DNA of 64,000 nucleotides from Crocinitomicaceae bacterium (GCA_022447585.1 JAKVAR010000014.1:124001-188000); one strand, 5' to 3'; numbered from the stretch's first letter, positions 9,070-18,070 are shown. Numbers and translations are program-made. Notes: generated by a model from the letters alone, not told the origin.

Positions 9070-9530
9070 CCTCTAATTAAATAAGCGATGCCAGTTGTGG
9101 CAAAAGCATTGATAAACATTCCAATTACGATTAAAGGGTAGGTTCTTTTATCGTCGCCATAAAATTTAGCAGTAACAATACTTCCAACAGGAATAGATAA
9201 AAAGAATGGTGCCCAGAATGAAATTCCGATTATACCGATGGATTGTTTCAATTTTATGATGAATTTATTTAAACGAGTAAAACGTTTTTTAGATGGAGTT
9301 TTAATCCCTTTGGATAAGTTGTCCGCGATCTGTTTTTCTCTTTTATTAGCTGCTCTTTTTATGAAGTATCCTCCAGAAAAATAGAAGATAGCAGAACCGA
9401 AAATCCCACCAGAAACACAAGAAAAATAGGTCTCAAAAAAACTGAGTCCCATATCTGGCCCGCCAAGGGGCGTGAACATGAATTTAACAGTTGATAAAAG
9501 AAACAATGTAATAAGTAATCCCCACTTCAT
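9066..9530 (-). CDS. Small integral membrane protein of unknown function
   Basis: 154 residues. Hydrophobic segments at about 3-22, 33-55, 95-120 and 128-150 suggest four membrane spans. Between the second and third is a strongly basic loop (KRAANKREKQ and TPSKKRFTRLNKF) likely to be cytoplasmic. No enzymatic motif is visible. It sits 3 bases after upp and overlaps the HAD gene by 4 bases, so it is the middle gene of a tight three-gene operon. A role in nucleobase or nucleoside movement would fit the neighbours, but nothing in the sequence shows this. Confidence 0.7.
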   Translation of the reverse strand: MKWGLLITLFLLSTVKFMFTPLGGPDMGLSFFETYFSCVSGGIFGSAIFYFSGGYFIKRAANKREKQIADNLSKGIKTPSKKRFTRLNKFIIKLKQSIGIIGISFWAPFFLSIPVGSIVTAKFYGDDKRTYPLIVIGMFINAFATTGIAYLIRG

Positions 9531-9533
9531 TTA

Positions 9534-10181
9534 CTAGGCTTTTAATCCATAAGCTAAATCTCCAGCATCTCCTAGTCCTGGTACTATATAGGATTGAGCT
9601 GTCAACTCATCATCGATTGCTCCAATGTAATAAACCGTATCTGGAGGTAATTTCTGCTTTAAAAATTCTAAAGATTCCGGAGTTGCAATAGCAGAAACTA
9701 TAATTAAACGAGACGGTTTACCTTGACGTAATAATGCTTCATAGACCATTGCCATAGAGCTTCCGGTTGCTAACATTGGGTCACTTATGATTAATGTTTT
9801 ATTATCAATTCTCGGAGCAGCCATGTATTCAACATAGATTTCAAAATCTTCTTCAGTTGTATGTTTTCTGTAGGCTGAAACAAATGCGCTCTCTGCTTTA
9901 TCAAAGTAGTTCAAAAGTCCAATGTGCATGCCAAGTCCGGCTCTTAAAATTGTTGCTAATACCGGTTGTTCTTTGAGTAAGGGGGTGTTAGCAATTCCAA
10001 GGGGAGTGTTCACATCGATATCTTCATATTCTAACTCCTTAGAAAGCTCATAACCTAGGATTTCAGAAATACGTTCTAGGTTTCTTCTGAACCGCATTGC
10101 ATCTTTTTGAATTGACGTGTCCCGCAACTCAGCCATGAAAGTTTGAAAAATAGAGTTGTTTTTAGAGAAATCGCGAATCAT
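9534..10181 (-). CDS. upp: Uracil phosphoribosyltransferase
   Basis: 215 residues. Converts uracil and PRPP to UMP in pyrimidine salvage. Seen: the PRPP-binding loop LIISDPMLATGSSMAMVYEAL, an upstream PVLATILRAGLGMHIGLLNYF segment typical of UPRTases, and the C-terminal uracil-binding region YIVPGLGDAGDLAYG. Cytoplasmic. First gene of a minus-strand operon with a membrane protein and a HAD nucleotidase, consistent with a small pyrimidine-metabolism unit. Confidence 0.96.
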   Translation of the reverse strand: MIRDFSKNNSIFQTFMAELRDTSIQKDAMRFRRNLERISEILGYELSKELEYEDIDVNTPLGIANTPLLKEQPVLATILRAGLGMHIGLLNYFDKAESAFVSAYRKHTTEEDFEIYVEYMAAPRIDNKTLIISDPMLATGSSMAMVYEALLRQGKPSRLIIVSAIATPESLEFLKQKLPPDTVYYIGAIDDELTAQSYIVPGLGDAGDLAYGLKA

Positions 10182-10313
10182 TTTTTTGCACTTTTTGATA
10201 AAGTTAGTTGAATTTGGTTTATAACCGTAAAACAGATGGTAATATTATGTTTTTTTGACATTTTTGATTGAAATTAATACCTAGGGAAATACCCGTGCAT
10301 TAAATCTTTAAAT

Positions 10314-10321
10314 TACTTTTG
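10314..10321 (+). promoter_or_regulatory. Candidate -7 promoter element for the ABC exporter operon
   Basis: TACTTTTG matches TAnnTTTG. It ends 5 bases before the ATG at 10327, which would give a leaderless or very short leader transcript. No clear -33 TTTG at 19-21 bases upstream. Confidence 0.35.
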
Positions 10322-10326
10322 TTCTA

Positions 10327-12087
10327 ATGGCTCAAAAGAACAAGTTGAATATTAAAGTTTTTAAAAGACTATTATCTTATTGGAAGACTTATAAAATACT
10401 CTTTTTAATTGCTGTTTTTTGTGTTCTGGTTTTAGCTGTCTTAGGACCAACTCGACCATACTTAATAGGTCGAATGGTTGATCAGTATATCGTTCAAACG
10501 CAAGATGGACAAATGCTGCTAATTTGGACCTTAATCATAATAGGAATTCTTGTTTTTGAAGCTTTATTCCAATTTTTCTCGGTTTACTTTTCGAATCTAT
10601 TTGCGCAGTCAATAATCAGAGATTTGAGGAAGGAATTAATGGGGCGAATGCTATCTTTTCGAATGCAATATTTTGATCGAACTCCTATTGGAGCATTGGT
10701 GACGAGAGTCGTTTCTGATTTAGAGGCGATAACAGAAGTCTTCTCTTCCGGGATGATGACTATCGCAGGGGATTTAATTTCCCTTGTAGTGGTTATTGGT
10801 TTAATGTTCTGGTCTAGTTGGCAATTGAGTCTTATGACTTTAATTCCTATTCCACTCTTGCTTATTGCTACCAGTATGTTTGCAAGGTATATTCGAAAAT
10901 CATTTCAAATGGAACGAGACCAGGTCACAAGGCTAGGCACTTTTGTTCAGGAAAGAATCACAGGTATTTCATTGGTACAGCTATTTAATAGACAAGAAGA
11001 AGAATTTGAAGCTTTTCAAGAGATAAATGATAAGCATCGTCAAGCTCACGTAAAAGCAATTTGGGCTAATTCGATTTTCTTTCCAGTAGTTGAGATTTTG
11101 AGTTCCTTGTCGATTGCCTTTTTACTTGTTTGGACCGCTCAAAAAGTAGGGTATTCATCAGATGTTAATGTTGGAGATCAATTTGGTGAAACGGTTTCAT
11201 TTGTTCTATGGATTCATATGCTTTTTAGACCAATTCGCCAACTTGCTGATAAGTTTAATATTCTTCAAAGAGGAACCGTTAGAGCGGAGCGCGTTTTTGA
11301 AATTATTGATACCGAAGATCATATTCAAAATGATGGGACGCTTAATGATTGCAAGTTTGATCGAAATATTAAGTTTGAAAACTTGTATTTCGCTTATAAT
11401 AATAAAGATTGGGTGTTAAAGAATATTAATTTAGATATTGAGCCTGGAACTACTGTAGCCTTTGTTGGTGCAACTGGGGCGGGGAAAAGTTCTTTGATAA
11501 ATTTGATTGGTCGCTTTTATGAATATCAAAAAGGTAATATTCTTTTTGGCGATACTGAGTTGAATGAAATTGAGTTGAATTACCTAAGAGAAAATATAGC
11601 CATTGTACTTCAAGATGTTTTTCTTTTCTCGCAAACAGTAATTCAAAATATTACATTGGGAGATCCAACTATTTCGAGAGAGCAAGTTATTGAGGCTGCA
11701 AAAGCGGTAGGAGCTCATGATTTTATTATGAAATTACCTGGCGGTTATGATTATGAAGTGGGAGAAAGAGGAGGAGTGCTTTCAACAGGGCAGAGGCAGT
11801 TACTTTCATTCATTCGCGCTTATGTGTATGATCCCTATATCCTTATTTTGGACGAGGCAACATCAAGCGTGGATAATGTCTCTGAAGAAATGATTCAGAA
11901 AGCAACAAAGAAATTAACAGAAGATAGAACTTCAATTGTAATCGCGCATAGATTGTCAACCATTCAAACTGCAGATAAAATTGTTGTTTTGGATAAAGGA
12001 GAAATTAAGGAACAAGGAACTCATTCAGAATTGTTACAAATCGATGGTTATTATAAGGCCTTGTATGATATGCAATTCACAGATTAA
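10327..12087 (+). CDS. ABC transporter, fused permease and ATPase (MsbA/multidrug exporter type)
   Basis: 586 residues, usual for half-size type IV exporters. The N-terminal transmembrane domain has six predicted helices (about residues 20-320) with the coupling-helix region TRLGTFVQERITGISLVQLFN. The C-terminal nucleotide-binding domain has Walker A GATGAGKSS, Q-loop IVLQDVFLFS, signature LSTGQRQLLSF (first residue L, with the core STGQ in place of the commoner SGGQ), Walker B YILILDEATSSVD and H-loop IVIAHRLST. Inner membrane, works as a homo- or heterodimer; cargo (lipid or drug) cannot be fixed from sequence. Six bases separate it from the next gene, forming an operon with the substrate-binding-like protein and hemH. 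Confidence 0.92.
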   Translation: MAQKNKLNIKVFKRLLSYWKTYKILFLIAVFCVLVLAVLGPTRPYLIGRMVDQYIVQTQDGQMLLIWTLIIIGILVFEALFQFFSVYFSNLFAQSIIRDLRKELMGRMLSFRMQYFDRTPIGALVTRVVSDLEAITEVFSSGMMTIAGDLISLVVVIGLMFWSSWQLSLMTLIPIPLLLIATSMFARYIRKSFQMERDQVTRLGTFVQERITGISLVQLFNRQEEEFEAFQEINDKHRQAHVKAIWANSIFFPVVEILSSLSIAFLLVWTAQKVGYSSDVNVGDQFGETVSFVLWIHMLFRPIRQLADKFNILQRGTVRAERVFEIIDTEDHIQNDGTLNDCKFDRNIKFENLYFAYNNKDWVLKNINLDIEPGTTVAFVGATGAGKSSLINLIGRFYEYQKGNILFGDTELNEIELNYLRENIAIVLQDVFLFSQTVIQNITLGDPTISREQVIEAAKAVGAHDFIMKLPGGYDYEVGERGGVLSTGQRQLLSFIRAYVYDPYILILDEATSSVDNVSEEMIQKATKKLTEDRTSIVIAHRLSTIQTADKIVVLDKGEIKEQGTHSELLQIDGYYKALYDMQFTD

Positions 12088-12093
12088 TAGTTT

Positions 12094-12948
12094 ATGGTAG
12101 GATTAAAAATAGGAGGTGTACCAGAGCATTTCAATTTGCCGTGGAGAATGGCTATTGAAGAGGGTCGATTTAGAGAAGAGGGAATTCAGTTACACTGGAG
12201 TGATATGGGGGGGGGGACCGGCCAAATGATTAGAGGGCTTGAGAATAAATCGCTAGATGTTGCAGTGCTTTTAACTGAAGGGATTACTAAATCAATATTA
12301 CAAGGTTTAGATGCAAAAATTATTCAGGTCTATGTTACTACTCCATTGCACTGGGGAATACATGTTCCATTTGATTCTGATATTGAAGTGGTGGATCAGC
12401 TGGAGGATCAAACTTTTGCAATTTCAAGACAAGGGTCTGGTTCACACTTAATGAGTTACGTTAAAGCTAGTCAGGAAGGTTGGGACGCAAGTAAATTGAA
12501 ATTTAATGTAGTTGGCGATGTTTATGGAGGTTTGTGGGCTTTACAGAATAATGAAGCGCAGGCTTTCCTTTGGGAAAAATACACAACTCACCCATATACT
12601 GAGCAAAAGAAGTGTCGATATATTGGTGAGGTAGTTACTCCTTGGCCTTGTTTTGTAATTGCAGTTCGTAATGAAGTTTATGAGGAGCATAAAGATGTTC
12701 TTAATACAATGTGTCGTATCGTTAATAATAAGGCATCGGAGGTCAAGAAGAATGAGAATGTAGTTGATTTGATTAGTTGGAGGTACAATTTGCGTCACGG
12801 TCAAGTAGAGAACTGGTTAAATGAAACTGATTGGAATTATTCGGGAATTGAATACCCTTTAGCATTTGAGAAAACAATATCTTATTTAATTAAGCTAGGA
12901 TTGATTGAAGAGTCTGAATCCGAAAACTGGAGATCAAAATTATTTTAG
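12094..12948 (+). CDS. Substrate-binding-like protein (NitT/TauT/SsuA fold), cytoplasmic, with a G10 tract
   Basis: 284 residues with the two-lobe periplasmic binding protein pattern: GGVPEHFNLPWRMAIEEGRF at the N-terminus (as in sulfonate and thiamine-precursor binding proteins), LDVAVLLTEG, ISRQGSGSHLMSYV and AQAFLWEKYTTHP. There is no signal peptide or lipobox, so it would act in the cytoplasm or is not a classical transporter subunit. No cognate permease is adjacent; the upstream ABC protein is an exporter. A run of ten G (12207-12216) lies inside the coding region; one base more or less puts a stop within about 7 codons. The gene ends directly at the hemH ATG. The ligand is unknown. Confidence 0.75.
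   Translation: MVGLKIGGVPEHFNLPWRMAIEEGRFREEGIQLHWSDMGGGTGQMIRGLENKSLDVAVLLTEGITKSILQGLDAKIIQVYVTTPLHWGIHVPFDSDIEVVDQLEDQTFAISRQGSGSHLMSYVKASQEGWDASKLKFNVVGDVYGGLWALQNNEAQAFLWEKYTTHPYTEQKKCRYIGEVVTPWPCFVIAVRNEVYEEHKDVLNTMCRIVNNKASEVKKNENVVDLISWRYNLRHGQVENWLNETDWNYSGIEYPLAFEKTISYLIKLGLIEESESENWRSKLF
12207..12216 (+). repeat. Homopolymeric G10 tract inside a coding sequence
   Basis: Ten consecutive G, from the third base of an ATG codon through three GGG codons (residues M-G-G-G). Such a run is rare by chance in this AT-rich sequence and is the kind of tract that gains or loses a base by slippage. Both +1 and -1 frames meet a stop almost at once (TAG or TGA near 12229-12233). Confidence 0.9.
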
Positions 12949-13974
12949 ATGAAAAAAACTGGAGTTTTATTAGTTCAATTAGGAACACCTGATAGTCCGA
13001 AGACAAAAGATGTTCGACGTTATTTAAGTGAATTTTTGAATGACAAAAGAGTGATTGATTTGCCTTGGTTGGGAAGAAAGATTTTAGTGAATGGAATTAT
13101 TGTTCCGTTTCGTGCCCCTAAATCAGCAAAGATTTATAAAGAGCTTTGGGAGTTTGGTAATGGTGTGTCTCCCTTAATTACACATACAAATAATGTAAAG
13201 CAAAAGCTTCAAGAGAGATTTGAGGATTCTCAAGTAACAATTCATGTGGCAATGAGATATCAAAATCCTGCTATGTATGATGTGCTTGAAGAAATGAGAG
13301 AAGAGAATTATGATCACATAGTGGTTCTTCCGTTGTTTCCACAATACGCAAGTGCGAGTACTGGCTCCGCTATTGAGTTAGCATTGGATATTATTCGAAA
13401 ATGGTGGGTTGTTCCTGAAGTATCAACTATTGCCCAATTTTGGGATAATGAAGGCTATATAGATTCAATTATTGAAAGAACTAAACAGTTTAATGTTGGT
13501 GAGTATGATCATATATTGTTTTCGTATCATGGGTTGCCAGAAAGACATGTAAATAAGGTGTATGAGGGAGATGACTTGTGTTCTGATCAGCCTTGTGAAA
13601 CTCAAATGAATGATCATAACCAGTATTGTTATAAGGCTACATGCTATGCAACTACAAGATTGATCGCTGCTAAACTTGGGTTGAAGGAGACTGATTATAC
13701 AGTTTGTTTTCAGTCTAGATTGAATAATAAATGGTTAACCCCGTTCTCGGATAAAGTTGTAGAAGAGCAAGGGAAAAAAGGTGCAAAAAAGTTGTTGGCG
13801 TTTAGTCCAGCATTTGTTGCTGATTGTTTAGAAACTGTCATCGAAATTGGAGATGAATATCAAGAGATTTTTGAAGAGTTTGGAGGAGATAAAGTTCAAT
13901 TAGTGCCAAGTTCAAATGACCATGATCGTTTCATCGATGGTTTAGAAGAGCTTGTACGAGAAAAGTTAAAATAG
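12949..13974 (+). CDS. hemH: Ferrochelatase
   Basis: 341 residues. Inserts Fe2+ into protoporphyrin IX (or coproporphyrin, depending on pathway) to complete haem. Seen: N-terminal GVLLVQLGTPDSPKTKDVRRYL, central FSYHGLPERHV with the catalytic histidine, and a cysteine-containing insert (CSDQPC and CYKATCYATTRL) resembling that of Bacteroidota ferrochelatases. LLAFSPAFVADCLETVIEI carries the C-terminal catalytic glutamate region. The start ATG abuts the stop of the preceding gene with no gap, implying translational coupling, so a frameshift in the upstream G10 tract could also lower hemH expression. Cytoplasmic or membrane-associated. Confidence 0.95.
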   Translation: MKKTGVLLVQLGTPDSPKTKDVRRYLSEFLNDKRVIDLPWLGRKILVNGIIVPFRAPKSAKIYKELWEFGNGVSPLITHTNNVKQKLQERFEDSQVTIHVAMRYQNPAMYDVLEEMREENYDHIVVLPLFPQYASASTGSAIELALDIIRKWWVVPEVSTIAQFWDNEGYIDSIIERTKQFNVGEYDHILFSYHGLPERHVNKVYEGDDLCSDQPCETQMNDHNQYCYKATCYATTRLIAAKLGLKETDYTVCFQSRLNNKWLTPFSDKVVEEQGKKGAKKLLAFSPAFVADCLETVIEIGDEYQEIFEEFGGDKVQLVPSSNDHDRFIDGLEELVREKLK

Positions 13975-14038
13975 CATAAGTTATTGATTGATAGAAGAGA
14001 TTTGTGTGGGTATAATTCATATTTACAAGGGAACTTTG

Positions 14039-14046
14039 TAGCTTTG
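14039..14046 (+). promoter_or_regulatory. Candidate -7 promoter element for ahcY
   Basis: TAGCTTTG matches TAnnTTTG and lies 34 bases upstream of the ahcY ATG at 14081. No well-spaced -33 TTTG is seen. Confidence 0.4.
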
Positions 14047-14080
14047 CAAAATAAAATTAAGAACAACAAGAATAGAAGAT

Positions 14081-15391
14081 ATGAGTACAACAGAAAAGTT
14101 AGCCTATAAGGTAAAAGATATCAGTTTAGCTGATTGGGGGCGAAAAGAAATTAAAATCGCTGAAGCAGAAATGCCAGGATTGATGTCTCTCCGTGAGGAA
14201 TATGGAGATTCTAAGCCATTGGCTGGAGCAAGAATTGCAGGTTGCCTGCACATGACTATTCAAACCGCAGTTTTGATTGAAACTCTAGTGGAGTTAGGAG
14301 CTGACGTTACATGGTCGTCATGTAATATATTCTCTACGCAAGATCAAGCAGCAGCAGCAATTGCAGCAGCGGGAGTTCCAGTTTATGCTTGGAAAGGTAT
14401 GAATGAGGAAGAGTTTGATTGGTGTATTGAGCAAACATTATTTGGATTTAAAGATGGGAAGCCATTGAATATGATTTTGGATGATGGAGGTGATTTAACT
14501 AATATGGTTTTTGATCGTTATCCAGAATTAACTAAAGATATCAAAGGTTTGTCGGAAGAAACTACAACTGGAGTTCACCGTTTATACGAGCGTAAGAAAA
14601 ATGGAACGTTGGTGATGCCTGCAATTAATGTAAATGATTCTGTTACTAAATCTAAATTTGATAACAAATATGGATGTAAAGAGTCTTTAGTTGATGCAAT
14701 TCGCCGTGCTACTGATACAATGATGGCTGGAAAAGTTGCGGTTGTTTGTGGGTATGGTGATGTTGGTAAAGGTTCTGCGGCTTCGTTACAGGGGGCTGGT
14801 GCAAGAGTAATCGTTACCGAAATTGACCCGATTTGTGCTTTACAAGCTGCGATGGACGGTTTTGAAGTTCGTAAACTTGAATCAGTTGTTGGTAATGTAG
14901 ATATCGTTGTTACTACAACTGGAAATAAAGATATCGTTCAAGGGCATCACTTCGAAGCAATGAGAGATAAGACTATTGTATGTAATATCGGTCATTTTGA
15001 TAACGAAATTGATATGGCTTGGTTGAACAATAAGTATGGTGCTTCTAAAAATGAAATTAAGCCACAAGTTGATATGTATAATATAAATGGTAAAGATATT
15101 ATCGTTTTAGCTGAAGGGCGTCTTGTGAATTTAGGATGTGCCACTGGTCACCCATCATTTGTGATGTCTAATTCTTTCACGAACCAAACTTTGGCTCAAT
15201 TAGAATTATGGAATAATGCGGGTGCTTATGATAACGATGTGTATATGTTGCCTAAGCATTTAGATGAAAAAGTGGCTAAGTTGCACCTTGCAAAGGTTGG
15301 TGCTGAGCTTACTGAGTTAAGACCAGAGCAAGCTTCTTATATTGGTGTTGAAGTTGCTGGACCATACAAACCAGAACACTACAGATACTAG
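14081..15391 (+). CDS. ahcY: Adenosylhomocysteinase (S-adenosylhomocysteine hydrolase)
   Basis: 436 residues. NAD-dependent enzyme splitting S-adenosylhomocysteine into adenosine and homocysteine, which relieves product inhibition of methyltransferases. Seen: [20 protein letters not shown] (substrate domain), [19 protein letters not shown], the Rossmann loop [20 protein letters not shown] binding [14 protein letters not shown], and the conserved terminus KPEHYRY that reaches into the neighbouring subunit's cofactor site. Cytoplasmic tetramer in the family. Monocistronic, with a terminator at 15412-15443. Confidence 0.97.
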   Translation: MSTTEKLAYKVKDISLADWGRKEIKIAEAEMPGLMSLREEYGDSKPLAGARIAGCLHMTIQTAVLIETLVELGADVTWSSCNIFSTQDQAAAAIAAAGVPVYAWKGMNEEEFDWCIEQTLFGFKDGKPLNMILDDGGDLTNMVFDRYPELTKDIKGLSEETTTGVHRLYERKKNGTLVMPAINVNDSVTKSKFDNKYGCKESLVDAIRRATDTMMAGKVAVVCGYGDVGKGSAASLQGAGARVIVTEIDPICALQAAMDGFEVRKLESVVGNVDIVVTTTGNKDIVQGHHFEAMRDKTIVCNIGHFDNEIDMAWLNNKYGASKNEIKPQVDMYNINGKDIIVLAEGRLVNLGCATGHPSFVMSNSFTNQTLAQLELWNNAGAYDNDVYMLPKHLDEKVAKLHLAKVGAELTELRPEQASYIGVEVAGPYKPEHYRY

Positions 15392-15411
15392 GAATTAATA
15401 TTCTCAGATTT

Positions 15412-15443
15412 AAAGGGGGGCTCGATTGAGACTCCCTTTTCTT
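15412..15443 (+). terminator. Rho-independent terminator after ahcY
   Basis: AAAGGGGGGCTC (15412-15423) pairs with GAGACTCCCTTT (15428-15439) around a GATT loop, with one mismatch and one G-T pair, followed by T-rich CTTTT. It is similar in sequence to the terminator at 49502-49533. Confidence 0.8.
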
Positions 15444-15498
15444 TTACATAATAATTTGTTTAGATAAAGTTTGTAAATTCGCCTCAAACTCAACCATA

Positions 15499-17262
15499 TT
15501 GTTTATACGTATAATTTCCTTGTTTTTATCTTTCTTGGCTATTACTTCGTTGGTTGCTCAGGAAGAGGTGCGTTTGATAAAACAAAATGGAGATTATTAT
15601 TTTGAATCAGGGAATTATCATGACGCATTAAATCAGTATGAAAGGGGGTTGATGATTTGTGATTCTTCTTCAACCTCTTTAATTGTTGATCTCTTAGTAG
15701 GTAAGGGAAGGTCTCTTCAGTTACAAGAGAAATATGATCTTGCTTTCTTAGCCTTGGAGGAAGCTGTTGAATTGAGTAGCACGGGTAATCCTGAAATTGA
15801 AGATGCTCGAGTGAGTGCTCTTGTTTATTTTGCTGAATTTCATAGAAACGGTGGGAACTTTATGGAGTCAAGGAGATTGATTGACGTCTGCACTGAATTT
15901 ATAAAGGGCAAGAATATAAACAAAAGAAATAGAGCAAATTATTACAATCGATTTGCTGCAATTGTTAATGAGTATAATCATAATTCAGATAGTGTTATCT
16001 TACTTTCGGAACAAGCTTTAGCCCTTGCAGAAGAGTTAAATGATGATAATCTTAGAGCGACTTCTATTAATGAAATTGCACATGTTGAAGAGCATTATGG
16101 TGATTTGAATAAAGCCATTTTAGGATATCGAGAAGCCGCTGATATCTGGACGGGGAACAGTAATTTTAGATCCACAGGTACAGCATTGTATAATCTTGGA
16201 CGAGTATATAATAAAGCTGGACAACATTCCGAGGCAGTTAGGGTTGTAGATGAGGGAATAACTTTAGTTGAGAGTGACGGGTGGTATTCTATTCTTGTAG
16301 ATTTATATGCGGTAAAAACACTAGCGCTATTTGCAATGAAGGATTTTGAAAGTGGATCAATAGCTCAAGCAAAATATTATGATGCCACTATTGAACTGAA
16401 AGAGCGCGAAAATAACCTAGGAATGACTAGGATTAAGAATGAGCTTGAAATTCGAAGGAAAAACGAAAAAATTTATACCATTATCAAAAATAATAGAATG
16501 GTTCAGTTGCAGCTTAAGTCTCAAAGGATTCGTTTCCGGATTTCTAAAGAGTACCGGCGTAATTTGAAATATGTTTTAGTTGTTAGTGCTTTTCTTTTGG
16601 TATTACTTTTTCTGTTGTTTTTTAGAGCTGCTAGAGTTAATCGAAAGTTGAAGTGGTTAGTTGAGTCTAGGCAGTTGTTGTTGAAGGAAGTGCATCATAG
16701 AGTTAAAAACAATATGCAAACCGTTTCCAGTTTGTTGGAGTTGCAAACAATGTTTGTTAAAGATCCAGCAGCCCTAAATGCAATTCAAACAGGGAAGGAT
16801 CGAATTAATAGTTTGGCATTGGCGCATCAGAAGCTTTATCTTAATAATAAATATGACTCAATTGATTTGAAACAATATATTGAAAGTATTGCAAAGTCTG
16901 TTATACCTGATGATGTTGAGTTTGAATTGTATATGGAAGATTTGGAATTTGAAATAGAGAAGGCGCAATCTGTAGGCTTTGTTATAAATGAACTAATGAT
17001 GAATTCTATCAAGCATGCTTGGCCAAAAGGAGGAGAAGATAAAAATATTTCCATAACACTTCGAAAGTGTGACGACGAAACGGAGAAAACGTGGTGTTTA
17101 GAATATCAGGATACGGGAGTAGGTGTAAAGGATGAGAAAAGATTTAGAAAAAGCCATACGTTTGGTGTCACAATAATCAATACATTTTTGAAAAGGAATT
17201 TGAAGGGATCGTATTATTTTGGAGATAGCTCTGGATTTCATTTGTGTATTCAATTTAATTAG
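15499..17262 (+). CDS. Sensor histidine kinase with TPR-type sensor region (HisKA_2 type)
   Basis: 587 residues. Signal peptide or N-terminal anchor MFIRIISLFLSFLAITSLVAQ, then helical TPR-like repeats (about 25-330: GNYHDALNQYERGL, GDLNKAILGYREAA, GQHSEAVRVVDEGI). A coiled-coil stretch leads to one membrane span near residues 358-378. The phosphoacceptor region HHRVKNNMQTVSSLLELQ has its histidines at 399-400. The ATPase domain has N-box INELMMNSIKHAW, G1 box DTGVG and FGVTIINTFLKRN. The start is TTG, chosen because it gives a complete signal peptide and no in-frame ATG fits. The response regulator begins at the stop codon, so the two form an operon. The TPR region would face the periplasm. 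It lies directly upstream of the giant-protein locus. Confidence 0.9.
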   Translation: MFIRIISLFLSFLAITSLVAQEEVRLIKQNGDYYFESGNYHDALNQYERGLMICDSSSTSLIVDLLVGKGRSLQLQEKYDLAFLALEEAVELSSTGNPEIEDARVSALVYFAEFHRNGGNFMESRRLIDVCTEFIKGKNINKRNRANYYNRFAAIVNEYNHNSDSVILLSEQALALAEELNDDNLRATSINEIAHVEEHYGDLNKAILGYREAADIWTGNSNFRSTGTALYNLGRVYNKAGQHSEAVRVVDEGITLVESDGWYSILVDLYAVKTLALFAMKDFESGSIAQAKYYDATIELKERENNLGMTRIKNELEIRRKNEKIYTIIKNNRMVQLQLKSQRIRFRISKEYRRNLKYVLVVSAFLLVLLFLLFFRAARVNRKLKWLVESRQLLLKEVHHRVKNNMQTVSSLLELQTMFVKDPAALNAIQTGKDRINSLALAHQKLYLNNKYDSIDLKQYIESIAKSVIPDDVEFELYMEDLEFEIEKAQSVGFVINELMMNSIKHAWPKGGEDKNISITLRKCDDETEKTWCLEYQDTGVGVKDEKRFRKSHTFGVTIINTFLKRNLKGSYYFGDSSGFHLCIQFN

Positions 17263-17267
17263 TGTTA

Positions 17268-17945
17268 ATGAGAGTTTTAATAGCAGAAGACGATGTTTTT
17301 ACGGGAGAGAATTTAGCAATGATAGTTTCTTCTCAAGGGTATATAGTTGTTGACGTGGTTGAAGGTATGCAGGAGTTCAATAAGCAACTCGATAAACGAT
17401 CTTTTGATGCGGCATTGTTGGATGTTAGAATGAACGGAGATGATTTGGGGATTAAAATGGCAAGCAGATTGAATGAGATAGGTATTCCCTTTATATTTAT
17501 TACTTCTTTTTCAGATAAAAATACACTCCAGAATACAATTAAATTCCGTCCCCATGGTTTTGTTTTAAAACCTTTCAGTAAAATCGAAATTATTAAGGTG
17601 TTAAACAAGTTAGGTAACTCTTTGGTTAGAGATTCTTTTTGGGTGAAGTCTGCTGGAGGTATGGTTCAGGTTAGGTATGCAGATATCCAGTATGTTCAGT
17701 CAGAAAATGTTTATATTACTATTTATACAGAGAAGGATAGGGTTGTGACTAGGGCTAAATTAGCGGATCTTATTGAGCGATTACCAAAGGAGAGTTTTGT
17801 TAGAACCCATCAATCTTATATTGTCAATTCAAAAATGATTACCAATCTTGTTGATAATAATCTGTTTTTGCCTTTGGGCGTTAAAGTACCTGTTTCTAGA
17901 AAACATCAAAAACAAGTTAAGGAGATTATGCTACGAAATAAGTAG
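17268..17945 (+). CDS. Response regulator with LytTR DNA-binding domain
   Basis: 226 residues from the ATG at 17268; an in-frame GTG at 17262 overlaps the kinase stop and is an alternative start. The receiver domain has the acidic pocket AEDD, phospho-acceptor Asp52 in LLDVRMNG, and the switch lysine in VLKPFSK. The LytTR domain occupies the C-terminal half (IQYVQSENVYITIYT, FVRTHQSYIVNSKMI, VPVSRKHQKQVKEIM). LytTR proteins bind paired short direct repeats upstream of target genes and often control extracellular or cell-surface products. Coupled to the kinase gene. The next genes on the same strand are the secreted small/giant protein cluster, a possible target by position only. Confidence 0.92.
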   Translation: MRVLIAEDDVFTGENLAMIVSSQGYIVVDVVEGMQEFNKQLDKRSFDAALLDVRMNGDDLGIKMASRLNEIGIPFIFITSFSDKNTLQNTIKFRPHGFVLKPFSKIEIIKVLNKLGNSLVRDSFWVKSAGGMVQVRYADIQYVQSENVYITIYTEKDRVVTRAKLADLIERLPKESFVRTHQSYIVNSKMITNLVDNNLFLPLGVKVPVSRKHQKQVKEIMLRNK

Positions 17946-17957
17946 CTGTAGATGTTT

Positions 17958-18067
17958 TTAACAGGCGTCTGTTAATTTCAACAAAAACAATTCCAAATTC
18001 AACAAAATTTTGCTAGCCCGAAGGTGACCAGTTAATTTAGCGCGGAAAACTAAACTAATTTTAACTG
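17958..18067 (+). promoter_or_regulatory. Leader region with TTAACAG/CTGTTAA-type inverted repeats
   Basis: Between the LytTR gene and the first small secreted-protein gene are four related half-sites: TTAACAG (17958-17964) and CTGTTAA (17969-17975), which form a small hairpin, then CAGTTAA (18029-18035) and TTAACTG (18061-18067), the last ending 3 bases before the ATG at 18071. The first pair could be a weak terminator. The set could also be binding sites for a regulator. Purely a sequence observation. Confidence 0.3.
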
Positions 18068-18070
18068 AAG

